Assembly (NCBI RefSeq): GCF_000150275.1
Contig: NW_002060944.1
Location: forward strand, 520,860-584,859
DNA: 64,000 nt
Reading direction: 5' to 3'
Origin: Trichoplax adhaerens
Taxonomy: Eukaryota; Placozoa; Uniplacotomia; Trichoplacea; Trichoplacidae
Of this stretch, positions 37,869 to 50,714 are shown piece by piece. The position numbers were made by a program, and so were the translations under genes. The notes beneath the pieces are model-generated. The model saw nothing but the letters and a program-made list of their open reading frames with translations. It made no database searches and had not been told where the DNA came from. Each line of letters opens with the position of its first letter. Within the stretch, counting starts at the first letter, position 1.

Positions 37869-40800
37869 TTATGCTGAAGAATCTCTTTCAGCCATTTGAT
37901 TTAATTTTCCTCTCATTTCAGAGCTGATTTTCAGTAAGTGATTCATTTGATTCGCCATCATTTCCATGCTGAAATTGAAATGATAATTTAACGTTAATGA
38001 ACTGATAGTAATCTAAGGTACAATTTGATTAATCTGTCTGTTTATACTATTAAGATAAGTTATAGCCTTCTACTTTATACATTAAGAATGAAAAATATCC
38101 TTAGAATTAAATATTATACAGGTAACTCTGTTCATTCATACCCTCTCTCTTGATTGGATACAATTTCTCTCAAATCACGCAATTCGTTTTCTACTGTATT
38201 GCTTTCTTCCACTTCAGTCACATCTTGGTTTTGGTAGAAATGATTTTGAAGCTAGAAAGGGTATAATTTAAATTTCTGAGTAATTTTATTAAGCTCTATA
38301 TCAATCACTATAACATATCCTATATTTCAAAACTAATCATATCCAATCTAGTTTAAGATACTATCAAGCCATCCTCTACAAACTTATCCATAAATTACGA
38401 TGGATAAAAGCAATAACCAATACTAACTCTAGTCAGTAATCCCAGCGCTTTTTTTTCCTCTTTACTGATATAAAATTTCTTCCTCAGCACGTATGGTAGT
38501 GCATTTTCAACTTGATCTATGAATTGCACTTGAATTTTCAAACGACTAAGAACGGCATTTCTTTCAATTTTATCGATATCGCCTACGGCTAAACCAACCT
38601 ATGGCACAACGGTATAATTAATCTGATTAATGAATGACTGCTAAATGAGTACCAAACTCCGGTGGTAGATTGATTATGGCATAGTAGCAAAATATCAGTA
38701 GTAGTCATCAAAACATGATTCATCTATTCTGCATTTTATTTACCATAAGATTCATGGCTGCGATAGGCATGACCACCGCGACGATAATCAAAAAGACAAA
38801 GGCAAGAATATTAAAGGGATACATGGTTAGATGTCCATTAACTGGGTTAAAGAAGACTTCTATATAATCTAATTCTCCCAGCATCATATCGAAAACTTTG
38901 AGGAAAGAATATGGTGCGGTTTTGAAAGGATTCTGTTATGATTGTCAGAAAAAAACATATCTCTTAGCAGCTTATTAACAAAGATTAAATCATTCTTATA
39001 GAAATGTAACTTCAAACATTTATTTACCAGATGGCCCAGGATAATATGAAAGCTGAGTCCAAATGCGACTATTAGGAATATCAACATCACTCCCACCTAG
39101 CGATCATGGATGCAAATAGAATCATTAGAAGAATCAATCTTTAAAAAAATCATCACTTAAACAATATCCATTTTACGCGCGGTCAATGATGGTTTGCAAT
39201 CGATGAAATAGCGTCATGGCAATATCCATGTATCATTAACCTACCTTAGCAATGGTAAACAAGACCGATTGCAGCATAGCCACATAGATACCGAAGGTAG
39301 GTAATCTAGATTGATTAAAATGGTTCTCAGCATAATTCAATTTAATGGCTATTATTATACTAGTCGGTACAGCTACGCGACATTAGGGGTACTATTCCAC
39401 TCAAAATTCAGCCAATAATTTAGATCTATAAGCCTTATAGCTATTTCTCTAATGGTTATTATTATAAAAATAGATACATTCCATTTAAAATCCAGTCAAC
39501 ACTTGGACCTGTATGCTTTATAGCTACGGTAGCTGCGGTATCTATTTTCCCGAGATAGAATACTAGTGGTAGTTTATCGTAACAACTCATTCTACTTTAT
39601 ACCTAGAATGACTAAAAATGTAAGTCTAAAAGACTTTTACTACATCATCGGGAATATCTTGGGGAAGGTTGAAAATGAAAGGATTTAAAATGTTCCCATT
39701 TACAGTGATATTATCGTAAAAATAGTAATAAAAGCTGACGTTAACATTGTCGACCAATTTGGTATGGATTAAAACAAATTATAGTAGTGTTATTATAGAA
39801 TGGAAGACTCAAGCTATGCAATCAAGTAGGATCAAATATCTTACCTTTTAAGATAGACTATTAGATTGCACCAAGTTAGGCAAACATTGATGCTGCCTAT
39901 AGCCCACTGAGTAACGTCAGGATCTCCTCCAGGTGGAACAGAAAACGTGATGGCGGTTATGTACATAAATAATTCAATATAATTGGAATAGGATAGGAAG
40001 TAGGATAACCTCTGCCAAGAAAAGAAAAGAGAAGACAATCAGTAACAACATTTTTCGATATATTGTCGTTTACTGCAGAAAAACCTAATCGATAGCATTA
40101 AACTGGATGTGAGAGCACTGGTAAAGTGATGGTCGATAAATTACTTTTAAAGATACCTGGCGCAACATTTGGGCAACTTCTGTCAGTAAATTGACGGAAG
40201 TAAAGATGAGGATGATCAGCTGAGCAACGAAAAGATCTGGCCTTGAAGTCTAAAATAGTATTTGAAGATGGCGTGATTAACTGATGTTCAAAAGGCAATC
40301 CTTTTCGTTATTTAATTAAGCAGAGCAATAGTCTTAAATCCTTATCAATATCGCTTAAAGAAGTAAACTTACAATTGTAAAATAATATTCTGTAAAGGTC
40401 TCATTTCCGATCATATATGTATATGAAGTGAAACCAGTACCAGAAAGATCATTAGTGCTAGACGAGCTTGTAGAAGTAAGATATGTAACGATATTGCCCT
40501 CTGGACGCAAAGCGATAATGTAATAGGTTAAAGCACCCACGAATAAGAGGTAAAGAATCAGATTGCTAAAATAAATTGGGATGCCGAATGTGCGCCTGCA
40601 GGTTTGAATAAAATCAAAAATAAAGAATAAATTTAAGGTGCGTGAATAAAAGTTTTTAAGATGCTATTTTAAATGGTTAAAATCAACAATTTTATCATGT
40701 TTAAGTATAAATAAATTATCAACATACGATATTACATTACTGTATTATCATTTAGCTTAAGTCTGCTAAGAGCATTAAAATAGAAACTTTTTAAGTGGTT

Positions 40801-43800
40801 AAAATCAACCGTTTTAGAATGGTCATACCTAAATCGATTATCAAAATACGATATTACATTATTATTATTCAGTTTTAGCATGCTTAGAGTACTGGAATAG
40901 ACATTATGCATTATTAACATTTCACTTTAGTATACTTAGAGTACTGGAATAGAACTAAGATAAGCATATCACAGAATTTCTTATATACCATTTAGCATCA
41001 AGTAGTGCCTGGGATAGTTCATGAAGCAGTAATCCTGTTCTTTTATGTTCAATCATAGTCTATTAATCATAATAGATATACAAATAAGGCTTAAAATTGT
41101 ACATAATATAATAGCTTCTGATTATAAAATCGATTCTATCGATAAGCCCACTACCAAAAGAAACGATTATCTATCCGGATTGTTACCATTAATGCGTTAC
41201 ATCTCCAATTATCTTTAGAGCTCTTTTTTAAATGCCTTTCGACACTTGGTCCTGGATCCAATAAAGAGTAATCATACACAACCTAGTAAAATGAAAAAGA
41301 AAGTTGCTAAGAAAATGCATTCGATGCGGGCATGATTGATGTGTTTAGTAGGTATTTCTATTTCCCATCTTTATAGGTAAATTTCAATCAGATGATTTTA
41401 TAGCATAGTATCCATTCTAAATTGAAACGAAATCATAACTACACGGATGAATTATACAGGTTGTAGCCCAGGACTACATAATTATTCACAAATTTAAATA
41501 ATCAATGTCAAATAGTGACTTAATTTGTGAATATAATATTGAGTAAGTGTAAATTAAACATCGAGTCGTGTCTATCGCCAAAAATTATGTGCTAACACAG
41601 TATTATGCTCAACGAATCGTGCACAAATGTCTATAATTTTTATATCTCTTCGATTGATTTAAAGTAGATTTTTTAAAAGAGATCATTTTGATAAAACTTT
41701 GAAATCTATTTCAGCAATTTTCTCTATTAAAAATAGAATTTCTATATGCTAACTCCATCGAAAAGTAATGCTAAGTGTCTATGGTGATACTTTAATTATC
41801 AAAATTTCAGTTACGTAATAGTTCTATTTCTAAAATAAACTTAGAGAAGAAGAAAATTATAGTCTGTTGATAAGATTTTAAGTCAATATATCGACTATGA
41901 ATTAAAAGATACCAACCGTTTTATCCATACTTCCACTTGCACTCCTTGCAATAGATAAATCCATTACAACCTAACCCCAAAAGGATAGTTAACATGGAAC
42001 ACAAATGTGGTAATACTAAGAGAAATCCTCTAAACGGTACAAAATTTCACCTTTGCAACCACTGGCAGTTTCTCTATCAAATTTTGCATGACAGAGTAAC
42101 CTTTGCTATCAATTCTATTTAAAATTTCTCCACTCCTAATGAAATAAACCAATAACATCATTAATAGCGAAAAAGAGTTTTCAATATTTAAAACGGTTTA
42201 AAAAAATTAAAGGGATTATGGCTGTTGGATCTTTAGAATAGCGGTTGACGCATTATTCTACAATTTTGCTAGATAAAGCAATACACTACCTTTTATGCTT
42301 GACAATTAATAGCGCAGCTTCTTCATTTTCGCCTTCAATAGCGAGATCTAAGCAGGTTTTAGCTTCAATAGTAGCCAATGTTATATCGCTACCACTTTCA
42401 AGTAACATTTTTACGACAGCGCTCGATCCTTGACTGGCTGCTAAATGCAAAGGTGTTTCCTAAATAATATCAACAAGATTATAATTACTAATGATTCATC
42501 TTTTTAAGCATAGTAGCTGATTCTGGAAAGATACGATAGTTAAATTTTACGATAAGCATGATGTTAAAATTAAAGAAAGCTATTAGGAAATTTCGATCTT
42601 TTACAAGATAGAAATCAAGTATTGCGTAGCTCATTCTACAACTTTTTATCTTTTAAAGCTATTACCAAGCGAGAATTGATTCGATTTACATCAGCTCCAT
42701 TTTGCAGCAGCAATTTTCCTACTTGTGCAAAACCTTTCGATGCAGCATATTCTAATGGGGTCATGTAGCTGCCATCTCTACAATCAAGATCATAGAAGTG
42801 ATGATAGTTTTACAAGAATGGATCATATGTAACTGCAATATTTAAAATTTTAAAATTGAATACTATCACGCGATCGGTATTTCCGATTCAATAAAAGTCG
42901 TCGAACTTAATCACCTTTTCTCGACATCTACACCATATTTTAACAGCATTGCCGTTACTTCTACTGAATTATTAATTACAGCAAAATGCAATGGAGTTCT
43001 TGATTTCTCTCCCAAAGAATTGACTGCTGATAGAGAAGTTTCACATAAATATTTAGCGATAAGTAGATCACCTTTCCTGTAAAAAAGATGAGAGCTAATT
43101 CAGAATCATTATTTTATTTAATAGCAGATACTGAACATTAAATTTTTGTTTATTGCATCATTTTAATTGAACATCAAATTCTACATTTATGAAGACAGAA
43201 TATTATATCAGATATTATCCGCATCGATACTATCTGAACAGCTCAAAAAAAGTCCAAATTGAAATGTTAATAGGATTTAATTTGGAAATAATGCCTATTT
43301 TATACTGATGCTAAATAACTTACGCGCAAGCTAGATGAAGTGGTATATCATCATCATCGTCATGACTATCCACAATTGCTCCATTACTAACTAAAACCTC
43401 AACAATCTAATAAGTAAATGCATAGATAGAAACAAGAGTTTTAGAAATTCTAATTTTTGAAGTAGTAAAGAGATAGATATTGTTTCTGGTAAAATAAACG
43501 TTAAAGCACTCTCTTAACCTGATGACTTCCACTCTCCACTGCATAATGTAAAGGTGTTTTCTCAAAATTGTCCGATGAATTTAGAAATTTACCAGCTGGT
43601 GTCTACAAATTTTTAATGCAAATTACTTAGGTTATAACTAGATTCAATAAAAGTGATAATATAAACTACAAGTAAAATTATTTCAATACTGAGTAATCAA
43701 TAAGTCGATTTATAACTTATTGCGCTTATCAATAGATTCAATACGAATGATCTGATAACTTAGTTTATTATTCTAATTATTTTAATATTGAATAATCAAT

Positions 43801-46800
43801 AAGTCCATGTATAACTTACTCTTATTAAATGTTGAATTAATTGTAAGTGACCATTTTGGACAGCAAGATGGAGACAACTTCGTTGTACTTCATCAACGGA
43901 AGAAATATTTGCATTACGTTGGAGTAAGTAGTCGATTACCGCAATATGGCCTTTAGCTGCTGCACATAGTAAAGGTGTCTTTTTTGTATGATCGACTGCA
44001 TTAATATCAGAACCCTATCAGATAATAAATTATAATTTTAGTTCATTCTATGGCTTAGCTTGCCCTCATTCCTAATCATGACCTAAGCCTATCACTACGA
44101 GGATACCCAACTCTTTTCTTAAATTATGCTCTGTTTACAAATTAATCATTCCGAGATATGTAGTCAGGTAAGTATAAACATTCTTCAAGATTTTTGCATC
44201 AATGCTGCACGATTACTAATTTTGTTTAAAAGCAACGTCCAAATCAAAATCAAAGTAGTCTTCCTAATCTAGCCAAAGTAGAAATATATCTAATCACAAT
44301 TACATCTATACAAGTATTTCAGACAGTCACTTATGGTGGATAATCGATAGGTAAAATGAGAACAATTTTTTAAAATGATGAATGATACAAGACCACATTA
44401 GCCGTCATTTAAGCCAAAACGGGAGATAAATATCTGCTTATAATGTGTTTGTACGAGTATACAAGTACTTCTAGATAATCACTTATTGTGGATGACAGAT
44501 AGGTAAAATGAGAATATATTTTAGTGTGATGGGCGGATCAAGGCAACTCTAGCCTTCGTCTTAATAGGAGAAAGTGAATTTTGTAGTACTTACTAATTCG
44601 ATGAGCAATTCCATGATAGGTAAGTGGCCGTATAAACTAGCTAGAAAAAACGGTGTTCGATACTGATAGTTGTGGATGTTTACTGCAGCTCCTTGATCGA
44701 CCAGCAATTTGGTAGCCTCATAGTAGCCATTAGCCGCTGTAATATGCAAAGCTGACCAGCCATCTTTCTATACCATCACAACAAGATATGAACAAAGATA
44801 TTATTGTAAGACTAAGAAGTGAATGAAATAATTTTAACTATGACTGTTATATGGTAATCATTATCGTAGGAAACGTAAATAACATTTGTATTTACGAAAA
44901 GTGAATAAGGGATGACTCAAGTACTATAACAAAGGAAACCATCATTTTCTATTAATATTCTTACTTGTACGGAGTTGATATTGGTTCCATTCTCTAAGCA
45001 TATCTCCATAGCCTAGTAGCAAATAGGATAATTAAGTTATTGATCATTCTATAATTTTGATATACAAAATGCGGACATTTTATATATGCTAACAATATTT
45101 AAATAATCCAGGATATAGCTAATAAACTAAGACTGCTGTTAAATTTATTTCCTATAAAGGATTAATTATTTCTCTCATCACCTTCGCATGCCCGCCCTGA
45201 GCCGCACGATGGAACGGAAATTGCTTTTCGTTGTCTTCACAGATTAGAAGATCAACAGCCGACAATCCAAAGCTGGACGCAATTTGTAAAAATAATTTTA
45301 GAACTTGAGAATGACCTTTGGATGCTGCGCTATGGATTGGCGTACTACCATCAATTGCTTGGGCTAACAAGTTGCTTTTATGTTTGAGCTGTAAGAACGT
45401 GTAAGATATTAATAAAGTGTCATTTAATTAGCCTTACAATATAGCACCATAATGGAAGATAGATTTATATAATTTAATCCATGCAAGGAAATCTTTCGTT
45501 TAAACTTCAAATTCAAAATGTTTTATTGCTAAATAATACTGCTGAGATAACGATATGACTGAATTCAAAACAGAAATCTACGCTAAGAAGTAGAACAATA
45601 GATACTTTTATATCTATGCGATAATCAAGCTCAATAGCTTACAAGATGTTGGCAGACTTCAAGTCTTCCTCTCATGGCGGCCTGATGCAATGGAGTATTC
45701 AAATCATCATCCACAACGTTGACTTCAAGTAAGTTGTGTTCAGTAATATACTAATATCAGTGATATAATTTAGACAAGTTGAGCAATCTTTCAATATTGC
45801 CAATATAATACCATATCACCTCAAAATTAAATTATTTAAATTATCATTGCAAGAGAAGCGATAATGATATACTTTAGAAATCTTTCAGAAGAGTTGAAAT
45901 TCAATTTATCACCTACCTTACAAATCTTTAAATGGCCCAATTTGCTAGCTTCATGAAGTACTGTGTTACCTTGATCATCGACTAATTTAAAGTCAGCACC
46001 TGCTTCATGCAAGACTTCAAAACTAGCCAAGCTGTTATATTTAGCGGCCATAAATAAAGGAGTATTTCCATCATAACCTCGAATATTAGCATCTAGTGGT
46101 AGCATATACAAATGCAAAATGCCATATTAATTAGTAAAATTGGCATAGGTAAATATGTGAAACTATTCTTTCGGAGTTAAAGGTGTGATTTATATTTTTT
46201 TAACGTTACATATCTTATAGTTTATGTTCATAAATTGTACGGACTTTTAAAGGAGAGAAGATGGAGTAATGTTATGTACCTGCACCATGAGAGACTAACG
46301 TCTTAACTACATCGACGCGATTACCACGGGCTGCATAGTGCAAGGGTGCCATCTGATGTTCATCTAAGTTATTGCAAGCATTTTTTTCATCGGAAAGTGT
46401 ATTGAAATGATTTTCTACTGCAGCGACATCACCAAATTTTGCAGCCTGGGTACGATCATGTCGTTAATGAAACAATAATAATAAAAAGCAATCAATATTA
46501 ACCTCTAATTCCCCCCAAAAGTGAACTATTATAATGCTAGACTTACTACATGGAATAGCACATGCACGGTCGAAATAGCGTCGTGCACGTCAAATTATTT
46601 GATCAGTAAGCGATAAAAAATTAATTGACTATCGCAGGGCTAAGACCTATACCGTACGAACTATTAGTTACTGAATACTAGCTCCGTCCTATCGAGTTCT
46701 ATCGTTTTGACTCGACAAAAATTATCACTATCCTTGGATATACTTACCCAAAAGAGATCTTTAAAATATTCAGTTTCCGATCGCCTAACGGTAGTAACTT

Positions 46801-47529
46801 GATTCTAGACGAAAAATTAAAAAAATTGTTATACCAAAGAACATTTTAGTTTATAAATAACTTCCAGTTTTGCTGCTTATTAGGTATCAGTACCTAAATT
46901 TTATCATTTGATGACTAATTTCAAATGCAAAGTGAGCAAAATTACAGTAATTATTTATGCTATAAAGTATTATGAAGTATTATTGTAAGTAGATACATTT
47001 TGTATGCGTTAAAGGAGGAAGTATTATTTAGAAAAATTTACATAAATTTTAGTGATTTCATCAATTCAGTATATTATTGTATCTATATTTTAATAACATG
47101 CAGTACTGTTCGATGCTAACAGTAAATAGTCTTTTGGAATCCGTACTGGAATCAATAATAAAACACTATAACTTTTAAGTAATATCTCGAATAATTTCAA
47201 AATAAGATGTAGCCAGATAAGATAAGATCTACATTTAATCGCAATTAACGCTACCAATCTTATCGTCCTTCGTTATATAATTTAATGTTAGCATGAAAGT
47301 ATAACAAAAGATATAATGAACCATTTACAAACAAAACACTGTCCTTAGCAGCCTACCGTCAAGGTTTTATCGCCTATTTTATAACGTTATAGCAAATCCA
47401 TCTGTTCACTGCATTTATGATTAGTAAAAATTCAAAATTATCATAAAAAAGTCTATATTTATTTACCATGTCTTTCATGTCAATCTCAAGGACTGGCTGC
47501 ACAGTCAACCATCTGTGCATTCGATTCAT
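37869..47529 (-). CDS. TRPA-like ankyrin-repeat cation channel, copy A
   Basis: Six-span cation channel with a long ankyrin-repeat N-terminus, TRPA family. About 27 short exons, order 5' to 3': 47467-47529 (ATG; MNRMHRWLTVQPV), 46748-46804, 46280-46445 (first ankyrin exon), about 45,920-46,099, 45,640-45,740, 45,186-45,395, 44,985-45,020, 44,600-44,765, 43,830-44,013, 43,520-43,600, 43,320-43,406, 42,905-43,085, 42,640-42,782, 42,290-42,455 (last ankyrin), linker exons at 42.1, 41.95, 41.2 and 41.0 kb (MIEHKRTGLLLHEL). Membrane exons: S1 about 40,372-40,600, S2 40,100-40,252, S3-S4 39,850-40,036, S4-S5 39,244-39,310, S5 39,030-39,100, pore+S6 38,752-38,935 (FDMMLGELDYIEVFF; MPIAAMNLM), TRP-like helix 38,405-38,600 (GLAVGDIDKIERNAVL). 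A C-terminal coiled coil ends at TAA 37869-37871. GLAVGDI and MMLG-DY match TRPA1. A size near 1000 residues is estimated. Ligand or stimulus is unknown. Confidence 0.9.
40674..40960. repeat. ~123-bp tandem repeat in an intron of TRPA copy A
   Basis: GGTTAAAATCAACAATTTTA at 40,674 recurs about 123 bp on as GGTTAAAATCAACCGTTTTA. Both are followed by ATTATCAACATACGATATTACATTA or a near match. A third, partial unit (CTTAGAGTACTGGAATAGA) follows twice at the right end. Lies between the MIEHKR exon and S1 exon of copy A. Confidence 0.8.
43680..43830. repeat. ~107-bp two-copy tandem repeat in TRPA copy A intron
   Basis: TTTCAATACTGAGTAATCAATAAGTCGATTTATAACTTA near 43,681 is echoed near 43,787 as TTTTAATATTGAATAATCAA followed by TAAGTCCATGTATAACTTAC. 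The second copy abuts the splice junction of an ankyrin exon. Confidence 0.7.
44328..44530. repeat. ~152-bp two-copy tandem repeat in TRPA copy A intron
   Basis: CACTTATGGTGGATAATCGA at 44,328 and CACTTATTGTGGATGACAGA at 44,480 are each followed by TAGGTAAAATGAGAA. The words TACAAGTAT/TACAAGTACTTCNAGA precede both. Copy A carries this expansion; the matching intron of copy C (61.8-62.4 kb) has an unrelated expansion. Confidence 0.75.
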
Positions 47530-49873
47530 TATGCTAATATTCAGTCTTTAAATTCCGTTAAAGTAAGCTGTAGAAGTACTTATGAATAATTTTCAAGAAT
47601 TGAATCTAATAGCGAGTTCAATTTTATCGCTCAATTTTGCTTTGAGTCAGAGTAGCCTAATACGCAGGAAGAAAAATCGATTCTGAATAACATCTTGTTT
47701 GATTTGAGTTTATTATACATCGAGTATTGCTCCAGGGCTTAAGATATTAACAATATAACGAGTAATAGCCAATTCAATCTTTAAAGCAATCCTGCTGCTA
47801 TTTTTGGTGTGACAATTTTGGATTATACGTAAAATTGAGGCAAATATAAACAGACAATGCCACCTGCTTGAATATAGTTACGTCAGAACTTACGTCTAGT
47901 GTAAAGATATTAGACATGGAATAGATCTTGAATGTACCTATTGTAAAATGTCATAGTCCCGATTAGCATAATAATATTCTTTCGCTTTGTCATCATGATG
48001 AATATTAATGCTATTACTTAGCAACAACGTGACGTCATTCAATAATGAACTTATTAGCATCTTTAGAACTGACTGAATATGGGAATGCTCATAATGGGAA
48101 CCAGTTCATTAGCAATCTATGAAGATGATAAGATTACCTAAGCTGCAATCAGATAAACAGCGCTTCTAAACAGATTATAATATCAAGAAATAGGTCCTGT
48201 ATGATTCAGTGATCCATACATGCAAAGGTAGTATACAAGTTTAGCCTTATCTTACAGCAATTGTATAGCAGTATAAGCTTCAAAGAAACTCTACCTATTA
48301 ATTAGTTGTTACAGAATATGTTATATAGAATATATTCTATTTCTCTATCGATTAACTAATTGCTGTACCTGGCACAGCATAACCTGATTGTTTATTTTCA
48401 TATAATCCAGGTAAAGTAAATTAAACTCTAAATGGGGTAATCGTTTCTACCTCATCTATTACTGATGACGAAAATCTAACTTTATGTTTATTCACTTAAG
48501 ATTGATATATTACTTGCTTAGAAGAAGTATCCTTTAGTGGGAAAAGGTATCTAAATGGTAGTGAAGCGATATTTTGAAATAGGATGGAGTCACTTCAATT
48601 TCGTGTTCGTAATAAAAGTCTTATTACCTATGATATGAGCTTTAAATACTTCATTAGCTTAGATTCAAATCTCATCGACTATAAAATGTACCTTAAGATC
48701 GAAATTAATATTTTCATCCTACTCATACGTAAAAGATAAATGTAAATCTAAAGTAATACATTATTATGGATAAACCACTCTGCTTTATACATGTAGTAAG
48801 CTTAAATTTGAACCCTATCGACTTTAAAAAATAACATAAGATCAAAGTTTAAGTTTCCATCCACTTCTATATGGGAGATAAACATAAGTCCAAAGTTACA
48901 CCTTACTGTTAACAAATTACTCTGCTTTATATACTGATGGTTCGAGTATTCCAAAAATAGATTTTAAAGAGGTTGAGACACAAGGTCAGAATTCAAAACA
49001 AAATATGATCAATAATGTGTGTTCTCATTATAATATCATATTTGTTTTTAAATAGAACAGATCACAATAGTTACGACCTAACTAAATCAATACTACAGAA
49101 CTTCACATTGTCTATCATATCCTATCTATCTATTGCATTTATTGTAAAGAATTCATAAATAATATAAATTATACCTCTTGCCATATTAATGTAGTCATTA
49201 CAAAGAGAGAGAGAGCATCAAGTAGTTGCATAGAAAAGGTAGCACTATTGCATGGCAAGATAATCAGATTTAAGTGTGACTGACATTCAAAATATTCATA
49301 GACGATCTAATAGGGATTATTAGGCTAGACATAGTCAACGCCTAATCATTTTCGAGCTACAAAATCAGTCTATATCTAGGAATATCATGTCATAATGGAT
49401 AGAATATAGTAAGACTTGTTTTCGCGATAGTCCTAACTGTATATATTTTTAAGGATCGGTTCATTATTCAAGGTTGACGATCTTGCGGAATGCTAATCTG
49501 TATGGCACCATGATTGTACTAACGTTTATTTATTATTGATTATTTAATTTTATTCAAATCTATCCGAATATAGGGTTTGGTGGTGATAAACCAACGTCGC
49601 GAGTAGTCCGATCACATAAAGGAAAACAAACGATCTATTCAATAATGATCTATATTTGACTTTTAAAACCCTTGTACTTTTTAAATGATAGCTCGGGGGT
49701 AATTAACGCAATACATAGATCTTCATGGTTCCAATTTTCCTTTATTTTATACCAGAATAAGCTACATCATTAAAAGTATAGAATTGTTTCGGACGTTTAT
49801 AATAGAATGAAATGCGATAATGAAATCTTTTATCCTTAAAGTTAATGTAACATTTAGTATCTTAATTATTTCT
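47530..49873. other. Upstream region of TRPA copy A, non-coding
   Basis: No exon was recognised. An imperfect two-copy tandem repeat (period about 148 bp) lies at 48,657-48,950. Its units begin GCTTAGATTCAAATCTCATC / GCTTAAATTTGAACCCTATC and end ACTCTGCTTTATA at 48,776 and 48,924. A (GA)n tract is at 49,203-49,214. The promoter of copy A should be near 47.5-48 kb, but no definite element is seen. Confidence 0.5.
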
Positions 49874-50281
49874 TATCACGGTACGAACTACCGTGAAGAA
49901 ATAGCTATCTAAATTAGGTTAATATAATATAGTGATATTATATTACAACTAGTTACTTACAATAGGAATGACTCTAATTATAAATGTGTTACAGTAAATT
50001 TAATGCTGTGCTGTAATGTGTACTGAAATGATTCTGTGAATGGACATATTGTAGTCCGACTGTGAAAAACTAGTTAGTAGATGTTCTCACCCAAGTATTT
50101 TTATAAGATGACTTGTGAATGTTAGCTGCTGTAGAAGGGTATATAAACCCGTCAGATAGTTGAGTTTAACGTAGAATCGAAGGCGTCTAAATTCTTGTGA
50201 GTAGGGATACTGAATCTCGGAGACTATAGTAATTTAGAGATTTGTTTTACGTTATCCTTGTCACGAAGCTGGTTCGTGACA
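49874..50281 (+). mobile_element. Solo LTR 2 (408 bp) with 5-bp target duplication TTTCT
   Basis: Starts TATCACGGTACGAACTACCG and ends GAAGCTGGTTCGTGACA. The ends are inverted versions of a TGTCACGNNCGAAC-type terminus, with the first G mutated to A. TTTCT flanks it exactly on the left (49,869-49,873) and right (50,282-50,286). TATATAAA at 50,140-50,147 marks the promoter and orientation. Terminal hairpins CACGG..CCGTG and GTCACGAA..TTCGTGAC are visible. No internal retroelement sequence remains. Its sequence differs from solo LTR 1, so two LTR families have inserted within 13 kb. Confidence 0.86.
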
Positions 50282-50297
50282 TTTCTACAGTCCTTAG

Positions 50298-50579
50298 TTA
50301 TATAAGAAAAGCAATTATAGCAATGATTATTATCACTAAATTATCTTCGGTCATTATTTTATGAGGGCAATTCCCCAAACCATCTTTCTTTGCTAACTTT
50401 GTAAATACTTGCTTCCGCTGGCTTTGATGCCAACGTGAATTATACCATTCCTTAATCCTGCTCGCATCGTTAGAAAGACTAATCTTGATGAAGCAGCTTC
50501 TCTTGTTCTGCTCCACTTTATTGATGCAAAGTATTTCTCTGAGCACAATGGATAATATACTATGTAATACTGTAATCAA
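50298..50579 (-). CDS. Unrecognised 93-codon open frame beside solo LTR 2
   Basis: A frame with coding-like character: charged, cysteine-containing middle (RIKEWYNSRWHQSQRK, KLAKKDGLGNCPHKIMTEDN) and a hydrophobic C-terminal run (LVIIIIAIIAFLI) ending in TAA 12 bp from the target duplication of the LTR. ATTGTGCTCAG|AGAAATA at about 50,540 could be a splice acceptor, so this may be a terminal exon rather than a whole gene. I do not recognise a family. It lies between the LTR and the 3' end of the copy B pseudogene. It could be a fragment of an inserted gene, part of an old element, or chance. Confidence 0.3.
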   Translation of the reverse strand: MITVLHSILSIVLREILCINKVEQNKRSCFIKISLSNDASRIKEWYNSRWHQSQRKQVFTKLAKKDGLGNCPHKIMTEDNLVIIIIAIIAFLI

Positions 50580-50714
50580 TTCCTTATAGAACGATTATTC
50601 TTGAAATCGAATAGTTATCTGTAATAATTGAATACCTAACTAGGAAATATCAGGGTGTGATTAATTAATTTATTAGAAAGTCATTCGAATATGAATTATG
50701 AATTGGTTATACGA

